Shown here one piece after another: positions 53,273 to 61,430 of a stretch of DNA of 61,430 nt. A program made the position numbers and the translations under genes. Source of the DNA: Bdellovibrionales bacterium RIFOXYC1_FULL_37_79. GTDB taxonomy: Bacteria; Bdellovibrionota; Bacteriovoracia; Bacteriovoracales; Bacteriovoracaceae. Location of the stretch: contig MEQB01000038.1 of the NCBI GenBank assembly GCA_001770015.1, positions 1-61,430 on the forward strand, written 5' to 3'. Numbering within the stretch: the stretch's first letter is position 1; each line of letters starts with the position of its first letter. The notes below the pieces were generated by a model that searched no databases, was not told where the DNA came from, and saw only the letters and a list, made by a program, of their open reading frames with translations.

Positions 53273-54703
53273 TTACATGCAATTTTCTTTTACATACTCT
53301 TGGGCTTTTTTAATTACTTCAATATTTTTATCCAGGAGAGCCTTCTTTTTAAAATTAGTTTTAATTAAAGCAATTAGATTATCAACTTCCATGATCCCAC
53401 TATAGGTAAGATAGGCACTGATGGCTGCCATATTTTGCCCTGCTTGGATGTCCAAGTTTTTGGCAATATCGGTTACGGGGACATAGATGGTGGTTACATC
53501 TTTTCGTTTTGCTTTTCTTTCAATAATGGAAGAATTTACTATCACAAGAGAGCCGGGAACCAGGGTTGGTTCAAAAATGTCGTATGAAGGAGTATTCATA
53601 GCTATTAAGACATTTGGTTTTTCAACCACAGGAGTTCCAATTTTTTTATTGGATAAAACGACATGACAATTAGCAGTTCCTCCTCTCATTTCAGGGCCGT
53701 AGGATGGAAGCCAGGTAGCATTCAGATTGTGGGCCATGGCAAGATATCCAAGCGTGGTGCCGGCCATCAAAACACCTTGTCCACCAAAACCGGCGATTCT
53801 TAGTTTTTGTTCTTTAAAATTTTTTGACCAAGAAATCGACGGTTTGAAATCCAAAACTTCGTTATTCATTCCAAGAACGGTAAAGATTTCGTTATCGGAA
53901 ATCACATCCTTGATTCTTGGTTTGGGTTCAGTTTCGTCAATGATATCTTTAAAATTTTGCACTGGAAAATATTCAACTAGTTCGGTATTAATTCGTTTAA
54001 TAGCATCAACTGGTTTCATTTTCCAGCCGATCGGGCAAGCGGAAAGGATTTCTACAAAAGAAAAGCCTTTCTTGTCTTTTTGGGCCTTGAGAGCACGATT
54101 GATGGCTTTTTTAGCCTTCATAATATTTTTAGAATCACTAACTGCAACCCTTTCAACGAAGACGGGTGCTTTCATGGTGGCGATAATTTCAGCCATTTTG
54201 ATAGCATATCCTTGGTCGTTATGATTTCGTCCTGCCGGAGTGGTGGCGGTAATTTGGCCTTCCATGGTGGTTGGTGCCATCTGGCCACCTGTCATTCCGT
54301 AAATAGTATTATTAACAAAAATAACCGTCATATTTTCGCCACGGTTGGCGGCATGAATAATTTCAGCAGTGCCGATGGCTCCAAGATCACCATCCCCTTG
54401 GTAACTGATGATCATGGAATCCTGATTACTTCTGCGAAGACCTGTGCCAACCGCAGGGGCACGACCATGAGCTGCTTGAATATTTCCTGTATCAAAATAG
54501 TAATAGGCAAAAACAGTGCAACCAACTGGTGAGATAAAGATTGTATTGTCAGCAATATCTAAAGTTTCCAGTGCCTCAGCGATGAGCTTGTGAACCCTTC
54601 CATGTCCGCAACCGGGACAGTAGTGTGTATTTTTTTTATCAGTACCCGGACGCCTTTCAAACGTATCATAAAATCCTGATGGTTTTTTTATTATGTTAGA
54701 CAT
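53273..54703 (-). CDS. Fused beta-gamma subunit of a 2-oxoacid:ferredoxin oxidoreductase
   Basis: About 476 residues. Residues 1-270 are the TPP-binding beta subunit: HYCPGCGHGRVHKLIAEAL, SPVGCTVFAYYYFDTGNIQAAHGRAPAVGTGLRR, the TPP/Mg motif QGDGDLGAIGTAEIIHAANR and NNTIYGMTGGQMAPTT. Residues 300-476 are the gamma subunit: LRIAGFGGQGVLMAGTTLGYLA and WLPSYGPEMRGGTANCHVVLS. The fusion makes it a KorBC-type polypeptide working with the adjacent alpha and ferredoxin subunits in CoA-dependent oxidation of a 2-oxoacid, probably 2-oxoglutarate or branched-chain. Start at 54703 behind GGAG. Confidence 0.88.
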   Translation of the reverse strand: MSNIIKKPSGFYDTFERRPGTDKKNTHYCPGCGHGRVHKLIAEALETLDIADNTIFISPVGCTVFAYYYFDTGNIQAAHGRAPAVGTGLRRSNQDSMIISYQGDGDLGAIGTAEIIHAANRGENMTVIFVNNTIYGMTGGQMAPTTMEGQITATTPAGRNHNDQGYAIKMAEIIATMKAPVFVERVAVSDSKNIMKAKKAINRALKAQKDKKGFSFVEILSACPIGWKMKPVDAIKRINTELVEYFPVQNFKDIIDETEPKPRIKDVISDNEIFTVLGMNNEVLDFKPSISWSKNFKEQKLRIAGFGGQGVLMAGTTLGYLAMAHNLNATWLPSYGPEMRGGTANCHVVLSNKKIGTPVVEKPNVLIAMNTPSYDIFEPTLVPGSLVIVNSSIIERKAKRKDVTTIYVPVTDIAKNLDIQAGQNMAAISAYLTYSGIMEVDNLIALIKTNFKKKALLDKNIEVIKKAQEYVKENCM

Positions 54704-54718
54704 ATTTATCTCCAATAT

Positions 54719-55777
54719 TTAAGCTAGATGTTTTCTATAATTTTCTTCCACTTTTTCAATGACTTCATCAAGTGTTGGAACAGCTCCACCCATTCTTCCA
54801 TAGAACTCGACTGGAAGCCGGTCTTTGATGCTCAGTCTTACATCATTGATCATCTGGCCATTGGAGAGTTCAAGCACCATAAAAACTTTTGCTTTATGGG
54901 CAAGTTCATTAAGTCTTTTTGCCGGGAATGGAAAAAGAGTAATCGGTCGCAATAATCCAATTTTATATCCCTTGCTTCGCAGCTCTTCAGCTGCTGATTG
55001 AGCGATTCTACTTGTAATACCATATGCTACTAAAAGCATGTCAGCGTCATCCGTGAAAAATTCCTCGTACATGACTTCGGTGGCTTCAATGACTTTGTAT
55101 TTTTCTTGTAATCGGACATTGAGGGCTTCCATGGTCACGGTATCCATCATAATGGACGTTACCAGATTATGTTTGCTAGCCTTGTCACCGTAAAGGGCCC
55201 AATCTTTTCTTTTTGATCGCTTTATTTCTCTTGGAAATTCAACTGGCTCCATAACTTGTCCTGAGTATGCGTCAGTCAGCAAATAAACTGGGGTTAAGTA
55301 TTTATCAGCGAGTTCAAAGGCGTGAATAGTCAGATCACACATTTCTTGGGGACAACTGGGAGCAAGAACTGGGACTTTATAGTTTCCATGTCCGCCGCCT
55401 TTGGTGATTTGATTATAGTCACCTTGTTCAGGCCAAATATTACCAAGACCTGGTCCTGCTCGTTGCACGTTAACCACTACACAAGGAAGTTCAGCAGATG
55501 CCATATAAGATACACCTTCCTGTTTTAGACTGATTCCAGGACTCGAAGAGGCGGTCATGACTCTTTGTCCGGCGGCGGCAGCACCGTAAACCATGTTGAT
55601 GGCATCAACTTCACTACATGCTTGCACAAAACTGGCACCAATTTTAGGAAAGATTTGCGCACAGGCATGAATGACTTCACTGGATGGTGTGATGGGGTAT
55701 CCAAAATACTGGGTACAGCCGGCAAGTACCGCCGCTTTTGAAATGGCCTCATTACCTTTAATAAATTCTCTAGGCAT
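54719..55777 (-). CDS. 2-oxoacid:ferredoxin oxidoreductase alpha subunit
   Basis: 352 residues: GNEAISKAAVLAGCTQYFGYPITPSSEV, VYGAAAAGQRVMTASSSPGISLKQEGVSYMASAELPCVVVNVQRAGPGLGNIWPEQGDYNQ and LLVAYGITSRIAQSAAEEL, all typical of the VorB/KorA alpha chain. Forms the active enzyme with the fused beta-gamma protein 15 bases downstream and uses the upstream ferredoxin. Start ATG at 55777 with TAGGAGC upstream. Substrate (2-oxoglutarate vs 2-oxoisovalerate) cannot be decided from sequence reading. Confidence 0.9.
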   Translation of the reverse strand: MPREFIKGNEAISKAAVLAGCTQYFGYPITPSSEVIHACAQIFPKIGASFVQACSEVDAINMVYGAAAAGQRVMTASSSPGISLKQEGVSYMASAELPCVVVNVQRAGPGLGNIWPEQGDYNQITKGGGHGNYKVPVLAPSCPQEMCDLTIHAFELADKYLTPVYLLTDAYSGQVMEPVEFPREIKRSKRKDWALYGDKASKHNLVTSIMMDTVTMEALNVRLQEKYKVIEATEVMYEEFFTDDADMLLVAYGITSRIAQSAAEELRSKGYKIGLLRPITLFPFPAKRLNELAHKAKVFMVLELSNGQMINDVRLSIKDRLPVEFYGRMGGAVPTLDEVIEKVEENYRKHLA

Positions 55778-55794
55778 ATATAGCTCCTACTTAA

Positions 55795-56022
55795 TTATTT
55801 TTCTTTTTTGTAAACAGTTATGGCACCGGGTTCAGGGCAAGCGTAAAAACAAATTCCGCATCCAATACAGCCTTGGCCGATGTATTCGGCGTATGTATAA
55901 CCAAGTTGATTAATTTTTTTACCTAATTGAATAACCTTTTTTGGACACTCAAGTATGCAAAGTTCACATCCTTTGCATTGCTCAGGATTGATTTCAATCT
56001 TAGGTAGATTGTTATCCGTCAT
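55795..56022 (-). CDS. Two-[4Fe-4S] ferredoxin subunit of the oxidoreductase
   Basis: 75 residues with two complete cluster motifs: CKGCELCILECP and CIGCGICFYACP. As first gene of the operon, 17 bases before the alpha subunit, it corresponds to the delta (KorD/VorD) subunit that carries electrons from the TPP site to soluble ferredoxin. Confidence 0.93.
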   Translation of the reverse strand: MTDNNLPKIEINPEQCKGCELCILECPKKVIQLGKKINQLGYTYAEYIGQGCIGCGICFYACPEPGAITVYKKEK

Positions 56023-56130
56023 TTGGGACCCCCTAATAAAAGAACTATTTTGCGTGATGACAACATATTAAATGAGCGTGTTTTTGGCAAGGAAAGCTTG
56101 GAAAGTTTTAGGTAAAAAAACCTTACTTTT

Positions 56131-57090
56131 TCAAGAAATAAAATGAATAAGTATAAGGAGTGCAATAAGGGCACCTTTAATTAATTGGTGAGGTACAGCA
56201 AAAAATATAACAAAGCAAGCAAGGATATAAAGATCTGATTGCACAGGTGGTATATAGTTGCAATGAGTTGAAAGCCATTCAATAAATTGAAAATAAACGC
56301 TAAGGGACCATTCTCCAACAGTTACAGGAAGATATCGGCAAAATAAATAATAAAAAAAGAGAATAGGGAAAAGAAGTGAAAAAATGCTGGTTGCGAAAAT
56401 ACCAAGTAGGACTCCTAAAATATTCACAGACCCTCGGGCAATAAAACTGATCAAAAACTGCCCACCTAGTAGGGCAATAATAAAGTGATTTTGGGGAGCC
56501 TGATGAACACTGATGATAGCACCCAGAAAAAGGAAACTGTAAATGAAACTGAGAGGTGATTTTATAAGAGCTCCAAATATCAAATCCAGGGAAAATGCAC
56601 CTATAAAAGACCACCATAATGATGAGTTAAAGTTAGCCAGCTTGGTTAAGGAAGAAATTGCACGAAGCATGGCCACACGTTTCACGGAGTAAAAACCGGA
56701 TAAAAGCAGAGGTAGCAAAGATGTTAGAGTTAAAATAAAATGATAGCTTTTTTTATTTCTTTTTTTAATAAGGCCAAGCACAGGTAATAGAACAAGATAG
56801 ATGGCTGCAAGATGAATCCCGGAAGGTGTAAAAAGATGCATGATATAAAGGCTGTTATGAACTTCCTTGATATGTTTTGATAAACTTGTGCGATCCCCAG
56901 TCGTGTAAGAAAGAAGTAACTGGCCCATCTGTGATGAATGAAAATTCCTACGAATGTGAACTTTTTGTGCAAACAAAAAACTGTGATCATTGATGTTAAT
57001 TTTTTTTAAATTATCTTTACGAGTCCCACTTGAAAAGATAGATAGTAACAAAAATGAGATCGAATAAATGATCAGGATTCTATAATTCAT
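56131..57090 (-). CDS. ComEC/Rec2-like competence membrane domain, stand-alone
   Basis: 319 residues, almost all hydrophobic, with about eight membrane helices and the ComEC core pattern HLFTPSGIHLAAIYLVLLPVLGLI, LLPLLLSGFYSVKRVAMLRA and FSLDLIFGALIKSPLSFIYSFLFLGAIIS. In complete ComEC proteins this channel for DNA uptake is joined to an OB-like domain and a C-terminal metallo-beta-lactamase domain, both absent here. Single gene, divergent from nadC. It may be a membrane-only ComEC variant whose nuclease part is elsewhere, or it may have another role. Confidence 0.72.
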   Translation of the reverse strand: MNYRILIIYSISFLLLSIFSSGTRKDNLKKININDHSFLFAQKVHIRRNFHSSQMGQLLLSYTTGDRTSLSKHIKEVHNSLYIMHLFTPSGIHLAAIYLVLLPVLGLIKKRNKKSYHFILTLTSLLPLLLSGFYSVKRVAMLRAISSLTKLANFNSSLWWSFIGAFSLDLIFGALIKSPLSFIYSFLFLGAIISVHQAPQNHFIIALLGGQFLISFIARGSVNILGVLLGIFATSIFSLLFPILFFYYLFCRYLPVTVGEWSLSVYFQFIEWLSTHCNYIPPVQSDLYILACFVIFFAVPHQLIKGALIALLILIHFIS

Positions 57091-57189
57091 ATCGTTCTAG
57101 TGAAAAATAGAAACGATAATGTTAATTTTAAGTAGTGATAATTCTAGGTGGTTAGGGCAAAAGTTTAAAAATTTTGACGGAGATTGAGA

Positions 57190-58047
57190 ATGAATTTAAA
57201 TAAAATTATATCGGTATCTTTTAAAAGCGATCTGGAAAGGTTTTTTAAAGAAGATGATCTTGAAAGAAATTTTTATTATATCAATTCGTTACCAGATGAA
57301 ATTGTCGAATGTAAAATCATATTTAAATCAGAAACAACGGTGGCGGGGATGCCTTTTTTCTTGGAATGTTTCAAATATTTGGGGGGAATTATTGATGAAG
57401 AGGAAACTCTTTTGGAGTTAGAGGGAAAAAGAATATTTAAAACCCCTTTTGCTGCAAATTTTACTATTCCTTTCTCGCTGGCATTGACAGGAGAAAGAGT
57501 GGCGCTAAATCTTTTGCAAAATCTTTCTGGAATTGCCCATTTAACCAGTAAATTTGTGGAAAAGGCCCAAAAATATCAAATTAGTATTTTAGATACCAGA
57601 AAAACGGTTCCCGGACTTCGCTCTCTTCAAAAATATGCCGTTAGAATTGGCGGTGGATGCAATCATCGGATGGGACAAAGTGATTTATGGATGATTAAAG
57701 ATAATCACAAACAATTTTTTGGGGGCATAAAAAATTCGCTTGAGTATTTTTCATCAATGCACAGTTTTTATCAACCGATTGTGTTGGAAATTCACTCTTT
57801 GAATGAGCTGAAGGAAGCTATAGACTTAAAGGTAAAACATGTGATGCTTGATAACTTTTCCCCAGATCTTTTAGTCGAGGCCATTAAAATTAAAGCTGTT
57901 GATATGACCTACGAGATTTCGGGTGGCATTACTCTTGATAATATTGACAATTATTTGATGAGGGGAGTGGATGCCATTAGCGTAGGCAGTCTTACCACCA
58001 AAACACTTAATGCGGATATTTCCCTTAAATATCAGAGGATCAGCTAA
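57190..58047 (+). CDS. nadC: Nicotinate-nucleotide diphosphorylase (carboxylating)
   Basis: Quinolinate phosphoribosyltransferase, making NaMN from quinolinate and PRPP. 285 residues with ALTGERVALNLLQNLSGIAHLTSKFVEKA, ILDTRKTVPGLRSLQKYAVRIGGGCNHRMGQSD (substrate-binding Arg and Lys), HVMLDNFSP and YEISGGITLDNI. ATG at 57190 with CGGAG upstream; a TTG two codons earlier is unlikely. Overlaps nadB by one base (TAATG). Confidence 0.95.
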   Translation: MNLNKIISVSFKSDLERFFKEDDLERNFYYINSLPDEIVECKIIFKSETTVAGMPFFLECFKYLGGIIDEEETLLELEGKRIFKTPFAANFTIPFSLALTGERVALNLLQNLSGIAHLTSKFVEKAQKYQISILDTRKTVPGLRSLQKYAVRIGGGCNHRMGQSDLWMIKDNHKQFFGGIKNSLEYFSSMHSFYQPIVLEIHSLNELKEAIDLKVKHVMLDNFSPDLLVEAIKIKAVDMTYEISGGITLDNIDNYLMRGVDAISVGSLTTKTLNADISLKYQRIS

Positions 58048-59618
58048 TGAGTTTGCATCAGCATGATATTATTATCATTGGGAGTGGAATTGCTGGATTG
58101 ACGGCAGCATTAAAGTTGGTAGAGGCTAATTTATCCGTTGCGGTGTATTCCCGAGAAGAAGATCTGGCGGTGACCAATACCATGTTTGCTCAAGGTGGTA
58201 TTATTTATCCGACGGAGGATGATAAGGAGCTGTGTGAAGATATTGTAAGAGCTTCCAGTTATACTAGTAATGTTGAAGCGGCAAATGTGTTATCTAACTA
58301 CGGTGGTAACATTTTTGATGAGGTTTTAATTGCCAAAGCAAAGGCAGATTTTGATAAATTACCGGATGGAACTCTGGCAAAAACTTTGGAAGCAGCTCAT
58401 AGCAAAGAAAGAATTGTGCATACTAAAGATTATACCGGTAAAGAGATTGAACAATCGTTACTAGCTTATCTTTTGGACAAAAATCGGTTTCCTAATCTTC
58501 ATTTCTATAGGGGACATACCGCCATTGATTTATTAACTCCCTCCCATAGAGGGGTCCTACTACGACAAAGATATGAAGAGGAACGCGTGGTTGGCGCCTA
58601 TTTTTTAAATCAAAAAACTGGATCAGTCATAAAAAGCATGGCTCCGGTAACTATACTTGCTACGGGTGGATATAGCTCAATCTACTTACATCACTCAAAT
58701 ACTGAACACACTAGGGGGGATGGACAGGCCATGGCCAAACGGGCCGGGGTCAATTTGATTAATATGGAGTTTGTTCAATTTCATCCGACAACTTTTTTTG
58801 ATGGATCGCTGGGAAGAAGGTTTTTGATAAGTGAGGCAGTCAGAGGGGAAGGTGGAATTTTAAAAAATTTTTATGGTGAACGTTTTATGCATATATATCA
58901 TCAGGATGGTGAATTGGCACCAAGAGATGTAGTGGCCAGAGCCATCTTGCAAGAAACTATCAATACAAAAACGGATTATGTTTATCTGGACATAAGTTTT
59001 AAGGATAAGGACTGGCTCATAAAAAGATTTCCAACCATTTATAACAGTTGTCTAGAAAAAGGTGTAGATATCTCCCAAGCGCCAATTCCAGTGGTACCGG
59101 CGGCTCATTACACTTGCGGTGGGATTAAAACTAACTTATACGGAAAAACTTCTTTAAATGGTTTGTTTGCTGTTGGCGAAGTGGCGTGCACTGGTCTCCA
59201 TGGGGCGAATCGCCTCGCATCGACTTCATTGTTGGAGGGATTGACAATGGGTTATTTGGCTGCGGAAAAAATATCTGCCAGCTTCAAAGATTATTCATAC
59301 TACAATCCTGATGAAATAAAAAATTGGGAAATTCTGGGAACCAGTATTGCGGATAAATCACTTATCCAGCAGGATTGGATGACGCTGAAGCAAACCACTT
59401 GGAACTACTTAGGGCTTACCCGTTCCATTAATCGAATTAAAAGAGGTCAGGCTATTTTACATGAACTCAATAATGAGATTCATACCTTTTATAAACATAA
59501 TAAACTAACGGATGAGTTGATAGGACTTAGAAACGCAGTGGAGACCGGTCTCGCTGTACTGCTTGCCTCCAAGCAAAACAAGCAATCCATTGGGTGTTTT
59601 TATTGCGAGGATTATTAG
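58047..59618 (+). CDS. nadB: L-aspartate oxidase
   Basis: 523 residues. FAD-binding IIIGSGIAGLTAALKL, TMFAQGGIIYP, TGGYSSIYLHHSNTEHTRGDGQAMAKRAGVNLINMEFVQFHPTTF, RDVVARAI, PAAHYTCGGIKTNLYGKTSLNGLFAVGEVACTGLHGANRLASTSLLEG. It oxidises L-aspartate to iminoaspartate, which NadA (not in the window) condenses to quinolinate for NadC. Coupled to nadC through the TAATG overlap. Confidence 0.95.
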   Translation: MSLHQHDIIIIGSGIAGLTAALKLVEANLSVAVYSREEDLAVTNTMFAQGGIIYPTEDDKELCEDIVRASSYTSNVEAANVLSNYGGNIFDEVLIAKAKADFDKLPDGTLAKTLEAAHSKERIVHTKDYTGKEIEQSLLAYLLDKNRFPNLHFYRGHTAIDLLTPSHRGVLLRQRYEEERVVGAYFLNQKTGSVIKSMAPVTILATGGYSSIYLHHSNTEHTRGDGQAMAKRAGVNLINMEFVQFHPTTFFDGSLGRRFLISEAVRGEGGILKNFYGERFMHIYHQDGELAPRDVVARAILQETINTKTDYVYLDISFKDKDWLIKRFPTIYNSCLEKGVDISQAPIPVVPAAHYTCGGIKTNLYGKTSLNGLFAVGEVACTGLHGANRLASTSLLEGLTMGYLAAEKISASFKDYSYYNPDEIKNWEILGTSIADKSLIQQDWMTLKQTTWNYLGLTRSINRIKRGQAILHELNNEIHTFYKHNKLTDELIGLRNAVETGLAVLLASKQNKQSIGCFYCEDY

Positions 59619-59629
59619 GGATAATCAAT

Positions 59630-59673
59630 TTTAAATAAAGCATGCGATTAATTAAATCAAGATGAGGAAACAT
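59630..59673 (+). pseudogene. Fragment of a GNAT acetyltransferase gene (duplicate of 61104-61147)
   Basis: 44 bases matching 61104-61147 at 39 positions. The 12-mer GGGATAATCAAT lies directly before it here and also upstream of the GNAT start at 61060, while the intervening 5' coding bases are missing. In frame it reads NKACD-stop-LNQDEETFFF against NKAFDYLNQHEETSQF. It is a deleted, decayed copy. Confidence 0.6.
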
Positions 59674-59793
59674 TTTTCTTCATACGAGCGATTCGTAGCT
59701 TTTCTGAAACAAATCATTGATTTAAGTAAAAAATATAAAACTATTTTTATTATCCATGGAGCTGGACATTTTGTTCAGCAAGGACTTGTGTAA
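59662..59793 (+). pseudogene. Possible C-terminal remnant of an alpha/beta hydrolase
   Basis: A 43-residue frame ends KTIFIIHGAGHFVQQGLV; HGAGHFVQ resembles the catalytic-histidine segment of haloalkane dehalogenase-type hydrolases. Its beginning overlaps the GNAT fragment in another frame and it has no upstream domain. The rest of the roughly 300-base gap to 59925 shows nothing. Confidence 0.3.
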
Positions 59794-59924
59794 TAGGAAT
59801 TATTTAGAAAATAACAAGGGGGTTTATTAAAATTGTTTGAACGTTGAACTAATTGATTAGCCGTATTATGATATAATTAATGTAATTTTCAATCTTTATG
59901 CCAGGTTTTAATTCGGGGGCGAGC

Positions 59925-61022
59925 GTGAGTATCTTAAGGATCATTCAAATCTTATTTTTTATTTTTTTTGTTTTCCCACTTTTAGCAGAAGATGGATGTG
60001 GACATCCCGATATGCGACTTGATCAAGGGCCTGGTGCTGACTATTTTAAGTATATCCCAGTAATGAATCAAGCTGGTACAGCTTATTGCGCTTCTTCTGT
60101 TCTTTCACAGCAATTTGATTATTATCGCTTCAAAAATGGAGATGTGAATTTTCAGCACCAGACATCGCCGCTATATATGGCAATGGATAGTAAAGATAAC
60201 CCAGTAGATACTTTTTTGGGTTGGATTGATGAAAATATTTTTAAGGAAGTGAATCAAAAAGGTACAGCAGAGACAGTAAGTGGAGAAGCCGATCTTTGTG
60301 GTCCATTTAGAAAATTTAAAAAACAGGGATCTTGTAATAGAAAGTTTATTGAAGATGATATTGCAAAGAAGTTTACAATATTTGCAGTAACTAAGTCTCA
60401 AGAACGTGTGGAAACATATTTGGCGTTTATGGACATGTTCTTTGAAGGGCATGCTCCTAACAAAGCCCTGGATCTTATTGGATTGGAGCTAAAAACTGCT
60501 GCTGGTGCAGTGGATGACTTGCAGTGTAGACTTAAAGATTTTATGGTACCACAGGTCTTCACACCGGACTTTACTCAGTTGGAAGAGGCACTTTCAAAAA
60601 TGACCAAGACGCAATTTAACAAGGAAATTTTAAAGAAACGTTGCCAAGACCCTATAGCTGTACCTAAAAATCTTCATTGCCGATCCACCTCAATCGGTAT
60701 GATAAAAGGATTATCTACATGGACTATTCATAGACTTTTAAACAAAGAGGTACCTGTGGGACTTGGAATTTGTGAGAGTGTTCTTTATGAGGGTCATAAA
60801 TTCAATAAATCTACACGGACTTGTCGCCCGAAGCATGCATTGCTGGTAATAGGAAGACGTTCAATTAATGGAAGATGTGAACTTCTTTTAAGAAATTCTG
60901 CTGGGAGAAATTGTGATAAAATTTCTAAAGATTGGGAATGTGACAATCAAACCGGTCAGATCTGGATAGATCAAAAGAAACTTCTAGAACACACTGATGC
61001 CATGAGTAGTTTGAGCTTATAG
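59925..61022 (+). CDS. Secreted papain-like (C1-type) cysteine peptidase
   Basis: Signal peptide (ILRIIQILFFIFFVFPLLAED) after the GTG at 59925; an ATG at 59898 adds nine residues. Counting from that ATG, the papain catalytic set is present in order: Gln58 and Cys64 in NQAGTAYCASSV (Q-x5-C), His313 in PKHALLVIGRR and Asn333 in LLRNSAGRNC. An insert of about 200 residues rich in helices and cysteines separates the halves, longer than in plant papain. The protein is likely exported. TATTATGATAT upstream matches the promoter region of the Cys-rich paralogue at 51.2 kb. Bracketed by GNAT fragments. Confidence 0.75.
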   Translation: MSILRIIQILFFIFFVFPLLAEDGCGHPDMRLDQGPGADYFKYIPVMNQAGTAYCASSVLSQQFDYYRFKNGDVNFQHQTSPLYMAMDSKDNPVDTFLGWIDENIFKEVNQKGTAETVSGEADLCGPFRKFKKQGSCNRKFIEDDIAKKFTIFAVTKSQERVETYLAFMDMFFEGHAPNKALDLIGLELKTAAGAVDDLQCRLKDFMVPQVFTPDFTQLEEALSKMTKTQFNKEILKKRCQDPIAVPKNLHCRSTSIGMIKGLSTWTIHRLLNKEVPVGLGICESVLYEGHKFNKSTRTCRPKHALLVIGRRSINGRCELLLRNSAGRNCDKISKDWECDNQTGQIWIDQKKLLEHTDAMSSLSL

Positions 61023-61068
61023 ATTATGTTAATTAATTCCAAACACAGACTTAATACTGGGATAATCA

Positions 61069-61275
61069 ATGAGTGTAAAAATCGAGAGAGTAACCAAGGC
61101 AACTTTAAATAAAGCCTTTGATTATTTAAATCAACATGAGGAAACATCTCAGTTCTTAATTGGAAACTTAAAATCATTTGGCCCTGATGTGATTGATCAT
61201 CAATACAGCGGAAATTTTAAGATGCTTGTTTCAAATAATAGGATTGTCGGTTTTTTTGCTTTAATTTTTTCATGA
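61069..61275 (+). pseudogene. Truncated GNAT acetyltransferase N-terminus
   Basis: 68 residues matching the start of a GNAT-family protein: AFDYLNQHEETSQFLIGNLK, HQYSGNFKMLVSNNRIVGFFAL, after which the family continues for some 200 residues with the acetyl-CoA site. Here it stops (IFS-stop) and the neighbour's convergent 3' end begins 2 bases later, so the rest has been deleted. Product unlikely to be functional. Confidence 0.6.
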
Positions 61276-61277
61276 AA

Positions 61278-61430
61278 CTAAATCTTAACAATAATTGCGC
61301 AATAAATGGGACCAGTTTTTTCGTTTATTATTTTTTGAATTTTCCAACCTGTGCCTTTCAAAACCATTTCCATTTCTTTTGGTGTGACCATAAGATAATC
61401 AAACCAAGGACCAATTATATTTCCATAACG
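61278..61430 (-). CDS. Partial class I SAM-dependent methyltransferase, C-terminal end
   Basis: The minus strand is open from the window edge to a TAG at 61278-61280. It reads GNIIGPWFDYLMVTPKEMEMVLKGTGWKI and ends YCAIIVKI, typical of the last helix and strands of a Rossmann-fold methyltransferase. The catalytic part lies outside the window, so substrate is unknown. Confidence 0.6.
   Translation of the reverse strand, partial: RYGNIIGPWFDYLMVTPKEMEMVLKGTGWKIQKIINEKTGPIYCAIIVKI

Overview
The window is an AT-rich bacterial chromosome segment from a Gram-negative: it has LolA, a TorF-type porin, an OMPP1/PorV-like barrel, secreted lipoproteins and periplasmic-sensing kinases. The gene content (large receiver-plus-helical regulator, many sensor kinases, secreted Cys-rich proteins, 2-oxoacid:ferredoxin oxidoreductase, NadB/NadC, Balon-HPF) fits the former Deltaproteobacteria, most likely the Bdellovibrionota / Bacteriovorax-like group. 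That placement is inference from gene families, not a database result.

Layout. 1-4.25 kb is housekeeping: response regulator, TorF porin, BirA, RNase PH, RdgB, tRNA-Pro(UGG). From the tRNA terminator to about 15.65 kb lies an accessory block: a frameshifted rhuM, a Fic protein, two tandem cassettes each pairing a signal-less lytic-transglycosylase protein with a secreted partner, a second rhuM fragment, an alpha/beta hydrolase, an ORF6N protein, a BlaI/BlaR1-like pair with palindromic operators, and a lipoprotein. Two diverged copies of a hairpin-rich dispersed repeat lie at about 7.95-8.11 and 15.49-15.64 kb. 15.7-22.4 kb has a Balon-HPF ribosome-hibernation operon with a LysR/NhaR-type gene upstream, a PadR-HAAS-DUF4097 operon, TerC, an antiporter pseudogene, DUF3820 and a small thioredoxin-like protein.

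22.4-32.2 kb is a minus-strand signalling cluster (CNMP-kinase, hybrid kinase, MCP, response regulator, CHASE4-like kinase, response regulator). An IS1634-family element interrupts it and is flanked by a perfect 117-bp target duplication that left both neighbouring genes intact. 32.5-38.2 kb carries smc-lolA-rimO. 38.2-41.8 kb is a giant putative-Ig lipoprotein on the opposite strand. 42-51.1 kb has an EpmA-like ligase, ftsY, zapA, rny, a Dus enzyme, a CorC/HlyC-type protein and an OMPP1/PorV-like barrel.

51.2-53.2 kb holds two tandem paralogues encoding secreted 15-cysteine proteins, each with the same promoter-proximal block and its own terminator. 53.3-56.0 kb is a ferredoxin-korA-korBC operon in which beta and gamma subunits are fused. 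56.1-57.1 kb is a ComEC membrane-domain protein, and 57.2-59.6 kb is nadC-nadB. The last 1.8 kb is a rearranged stretch: a papain-like secreted peptidase bracketed by two fragments of the same acetyltransferase gene, then the 3' end of a methyltransferase running off the window.

The most notable items are the paired transglycosylase cassettes (possible effector-immunity-like modules), the IS1634-type insertion with a 117-bp duplication, the Balon-HPF operon, the BlaR1-like receptor with an FtsI-like sensor lacking canonical SxN and KTG motifs, and the Cys-rich tandem paralogues.
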